This document shows positions 61,506 through 64,000 of a stretch of DNA of 64,000 nucleotides, one piece after another. Numbering within the stretch: position 1 is the first letter of the stretch; every line of letters starts with the position of its first letter. Location of the stretch: contig NZ_BNJI01000001.1 of assembly GCF_016587415.1 (NCBI RefSeq), forward strand, positions 6,239,501-6,303,500. Direction: 5' to 3'. The notes below the pieces were generated by a model. It did no database searches. It had not been told where the DNA came from and saw nothing but the letters and a program-made list of their open reading frames with translations. The DNA is from Ktedonobacter sp. SOSP1-85. Its GTDB lineage: Bacteria > Chloroflexota > Ktedonobacteria > Ktedonobacterales > Ktedonobacteraceae. The position numbers and the translations under genes were made by a program.

Positions 61506-63566
61506 ATGAATCAGAATCGCCACGCTCATCACCAACAGCATAGCGATATATATGCCGCAGAAGCAACGCACTTCATCGAGGTGAAAGATGCGAGTGCTTT
61601 TGAGTGTACGACGATGGCAACGTTACGAGATCTGCTGCGTCTCTCTCCTGACGCATTGATTGTGGTCAGTCATGAAGGCTCCATCATTCATGCAAATGAG
61701 CAGATGGTGGTCCTGTTTGGCTATCGCCAAGAGGAGTTGATTGGTCAACCTCTAGAGTGCTTGCTTCCTGAACGTTTTCGGACAGCACATGTCGCCCATC
61801 GCACCACGTATACTGCTGCACCAGGTATGCGACCTATGGGAGCCGGACTCAATCTGTTTGGGAAGCGGAAAGATGGAAGCGAATTTCCCGTGGATATTAG
61901 CCTGCGCCCGGTTCTCGTGGGAGAAACAGTGCATGTCATTGGCGCGATTCGTGATATGACCCTCCAGCGTCTTCTGGAGCAGGAGCGCCTACAGCAAGCC
62001 GAGCGTCTCCGTATGCAAGCCGATCTCATCAATCTCTCGCGCGACGCTATTTTCGTACGAGATCCCATTAATCGCATCCTCTCCTGGAACCATGGAGCGG
62101 AAGAACTCTACGGCTGGACGGCTCAAGAAGTTCTTGGGCGCATAACGCACGCCTTGCTGAAAACCCGCTTTTCAGGGAGTCAAGCGACCATTGATGCACA
62201 GCTTGAGCGAGAGGGTCGATGGGAGGGAGAACTTCACCATATCCATCGTGACGGCCATGTCGTGATTGTAGAAAGCCGGCAGGTTCTTATTCGTAATCCA
62301 CAGGGATCAGCAACAGCTATCTTAGAGATCAACCGGGACATTACTGAGCGGAGGCAAGTAGAACAGGCCCAATCGCGGATCCACGCTACCACCATATCCC
62401 AGCGCACCTTTCTCCAACAAATTCTCGATAGCTTACCAAGCAGTATCTATGTCGTCCATGGGAAGGATGCGCGCCTGGTGCTGGCGAATCGTGCGGCTGC
62501 CACGATCTGGGGTGCTGTCTGGCCTCTCGAGCAGCCTATGCAGACGTTTCTCGAGACGCACACTATTTCTATTGTTGATCAGCAAGGACAACAGTTCCCT
62601 TCTGAGGCCTGGGCGACCATGCGCGCGCTCCTGCATGGGGAAACCGTCTTTCAACATCAGGAATTTATTCGTCAGCCCACGGGGAAAAGCCTCCCTATTC
62701 TGGTCAATGCCGTGCCGCTGACTTCAGCATACTGGCACAGTGTAGAGACGCCAGAGACGCAAGAAAGTCAGCCCCAGGAACAGGAGCCGCTGGCCCTGGT
62801 CATTCACCAGGATGTCAGCGCATTAAAAGAGACGGAATATCTCAAGGACGAATTTATTGGCATCGCGGCCCATGAATTGCGTACGCCCCTGGCGATCCTC
62901 AAAACATCCGTGAGTAGCATGATCATGCAAACGGCACGTGGTCATGGTCCACAACTGGCTGACTGGCAACAGGAGATGTTACAGGATATCGAGTATGCGA
63001 CTGATCGCCTCACGGATCTGACCGAAGACCTTCTCGATGTCACTCGCTTGCAAGCAGGCCAGATTGTCTTACAGCGTGCTCCGACAAACGTGCTTTCCCT
63101 GGCACAACGGGTTGTGGAACGTTTCCGTCAGACGGCGACCCGGCATCACCTGGAATTGCGAACAGAACACACAACCCTCGAAGCCCCTATCGATCCCAGG
63201 CGCATCGAACAGGTATTAACGAATCTGCTCACCAATGCAATCAAATATAGTCCACAAGGCGGGCCAGTGATTGTGCAGCTTGAAGCGAATATTGCAGCCC
63301 AATCGGTCGACATCTGCGTGCAGGATGCTGGTATTGGCATCCCTCAACAGCAACAGGCCCAAATCTTTGGCCGGTTTATGCGTGCCGATAATGCGAAGGC
63401 CGCTGGCATCACTGGCACTGGCCTGGGTCTCTATCTCTGTCGTACGCTCATCGAGCAACATGGAGGACGGCTCTGGTTTGAGTCCAAAGAAGGGAAGGGC
63501 ACGACCTTCTTCCTGACGCTTCCATTGGCAACACAGGATACCGCAGATACCATCTCACACAGGTAA
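61506..63566 (+). CDS. Cytoplasmic triple-PAS sensor histidine kinase (copy C)
   Basis: Protein of 686 aa, exactly the length of kinase A and collinear with it from residue 1 (SPDAL at residues 47-51 in both). PAS1 (LIVVSHEGSIIHANEQMVV), PAS2 (RDPINRILSWNHGAEELYGW), PAS3-like (LDSLPSSIYVVHGKDARLVL), HisKA (IAAHELRTPLAILKTSVSS), HATPase_c (NLLTNAIKYSPQGG, GTGLGLYLCR). The N-terminal 40 residues and PAS3 differ most. No intact regulator gene is adjacent; it may share the regulators at 50.8 or 33.5 kb. AAAGAGG lies ahead of the ATG. Confidence 0.93.
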   Translation: MNQNRHAHHQQHSDIYAAEATHFIEVKDASAFECTTMATLRDLLRLSPDALIVVSHEGSIIHANEQMVVLFGYRQEELIGQPLECLLPERFRTAHVAHRTTYTAAPGMRPMGAGLNLFGKRKDGSEFPVDISLRPVLVGETVHVIGAIRDMTLQRLLEQERLQQAERLRMQADLINLSRDAIFVRDPINRILSWNHGAEELYGWTAQEVLGRITHALLKTRFSGSQATIDAQLEREGRWEGELHHIHRDGHVVIVESRQVLIRNPQGSATAILEINRDITERRQVEQAQSRIHATTISQRTFLQQILDSLPSSIYVVHGKDARLVLANRAAATIWGAVWPLEQPMQTFLETHTISIVDQQGQQFPSEAWATMRALLHGETVFQHQEFIRQPTGKSLPILVNAVPLTSAYWHSVETPETQESQPQEQEPLALVIHQDVSALKETEYLKDEFIGIAAHELRTPLAILKTSVSSMIMQTARGHGPQLADWQQEMLQDIEYATDRLTDLTEDLLDVTRLQAGQIVLQRAPTNVLSLAQRVVERFRQTATRHHLELRTEHTTLEAPIDPRRIEQVLTNLLTNAIKYSPQGGPVIVQLEANIAAQSVDICVQDAGIGIPQQQQAQIFGRFMRADNAKAAGITGTGLGLYLCRTLIEQHGGRLWFESKEGKGTTFFLTLPLATQDTADTISHR

Positions 63567-63685
63567 AGCCCGCGTTTTAAGTTCATCTACGTGGGCATAT
63601 CCCCGCTCAGCTCTGCCATTACAGAGGTCCGCCAACACGCGCTTGTCACGGTTCACTAGCACACGTGTGTACTTCTTTGAGGGAA

Positions 63686-63723
63686 AAAGGGGAGGCGGTG
63701 ATTATGATCACCGCCTCCCCTTT
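63686..63723. terminator. 17-bp hairpin terminator
   Basis: Perfect 17-bp stem (63686-63702 with 63707-63723), 4-nt loop, with A and T ends; it lies 7 nt beyond the stop of the universal stress protein gene. The flank between hairpin and stop is shared with the 41.8-kb paralogue. Confidence 0.88.
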
Positions 63724-63730
63724 AATAGCA

Positions 63731-64000
63731 CTAGAACAATCCCACGAAGGGGTGTTGTTGCCACTCCTCTTGCGTTTTTCCGTTTTTCAGTTGTATCTCG
63801 TGAGGACCAGAATGGGCTTTGCGTATGCTCGCTGGTCGCACGATGAGTAGTGGTCGACTGGCTCTTGAGAGCACCAGCTCGGTAATGCTTCCTATTGCCC
63901 AGCGCGCCAGCCCCTTGCGCCCATGGGTCGCCATGGCGATGCACTCACAGCCAGGGGTATTCTGGTCTGCCAGGTGCCCCTTCTCGCTGGCGTCGAGGAT
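63731..64000 (-). CDS. Universal stress protein, 3' part at window edge
   Basis: The last 89 codons of a gene that continues beyond the window. It reads ILDASEKGHLADQNTPGCEC, ATHGRKGLARWAIGSITELV and a C-terminal EEWQQHPFVGLF, closely matching the second domain of the protein at 41832-42869. Paralogous tandem-USP protein; same expected role. Confidence 0.92.
   Translation of the reverse strand: MLDASEKGHLADQNTPGCECIAMATHGRKGLARWAIGSITELVLSRASRPLLIVRPASIRKAHSGPHEIQLKNGKTQEEWQQHPFVGLF

Noticed and set aside
1..64000. rRNA and tRNA genes
   Set aside because: Scanned by eye for tRNA arms and rRNA landmarks; none found, though a tRNA could be missed without a covariance search.

Overview
The window is bacterial chromosomal DNA of middling GC content, dense with two-component systems, universal stress proteins and broken genes. 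It most likely comes from the Chloroflexota, class Ktedonobacteria (Ktedonobacter/Dictyobacter-like). This is inferred from the protein families: tandem-domain universal stress proteins, multi-PAS kinases, an ArsR-DUF2087 regulator, a DUF6062-like protein and many TnpB remnants. No rRNA, tRNA or CRISPR array was seen, so the assignment is not proven.

Left part (1-28.5 kb), mostly ordinary intact genes: an OmpR-type regulator/kinase pair; a TerC/Alx-like membrane protein; a sugar isomerase/Gfo-Idh-MocA pair; MgtC; a GH25 lysozyme; a GT39-like membrane glycosyltransferase; smc; a YecD-like hydrolase; two GNATs; a class V aminotransferase; an MFS exporter; a type II NADH dehydrogenase-like flavoprotein; an ArsR-DUF2087 regulator; a phosphoesterase; and a five-gene minus-strand operon (ABC ATPase, FtsX permease, lipoprotein, NarL-type kinase, NarL-type regulator). 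That operon is preceded by a pair of 19-bp direct repeats that look like its regulator's binding sites.

Middle part (28.9-50.5 kb), a graveyard and stress island. Fragments or frameshifted copies of a cysteate synthase-like enzyme, two cation/proton antiporters, a DUF6062 protein, CrcB, DoxX, an alpha/beta hydrolase, a flavoprotein, PstS and a cupredoxin lie among an IS5-family deletion derivative, an intact TnpB element and two TnpB fragments. Intact genes here include a CDF-like transporter, an OmpR regulator, a HIT protein, a stand-alone cyclic-nucleotide-binding protein next to an Acg-type nitroreductase, universal stress proteins, an arsenic operon (ArsR-ArsC fusion, ArsC, aquaporin), an O-methyltransferase, a ChrA chromate transporter frameshifted at a 7-nt homopolymer, and a PadR regulator.

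Right part (50.8-64 kb), signalling and stress: regulator-DoxX-PAS kinase module, a frameshifted second kinase, a MurB-like protein lacking the catalytic Glu, a truncated acetate kinase joined to an acetyltransferase fragment, phosphoketolase, a second PAS kinase of exactly the same length (686 aa), and the end of another universal stress protein.

The main theme is repeated duplication and decay of one signalling module (OmpR regulator, DoxX-like redox membrane protein, triple-PAS kinase), present intact at 50.8-54.8 kb, as an inverted partial copy at 33.2-34.3 kb and as a kinase with a regulator remnant at 61.2-63.6 kb. It sits with USPs, an Acg-type nitroreductase and phosphoketolase, a set reminiscent of a dormancy/redox-stress regulon. 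Very long perfect hairpins, probably bidirectional terminators, separate many convergent genes.
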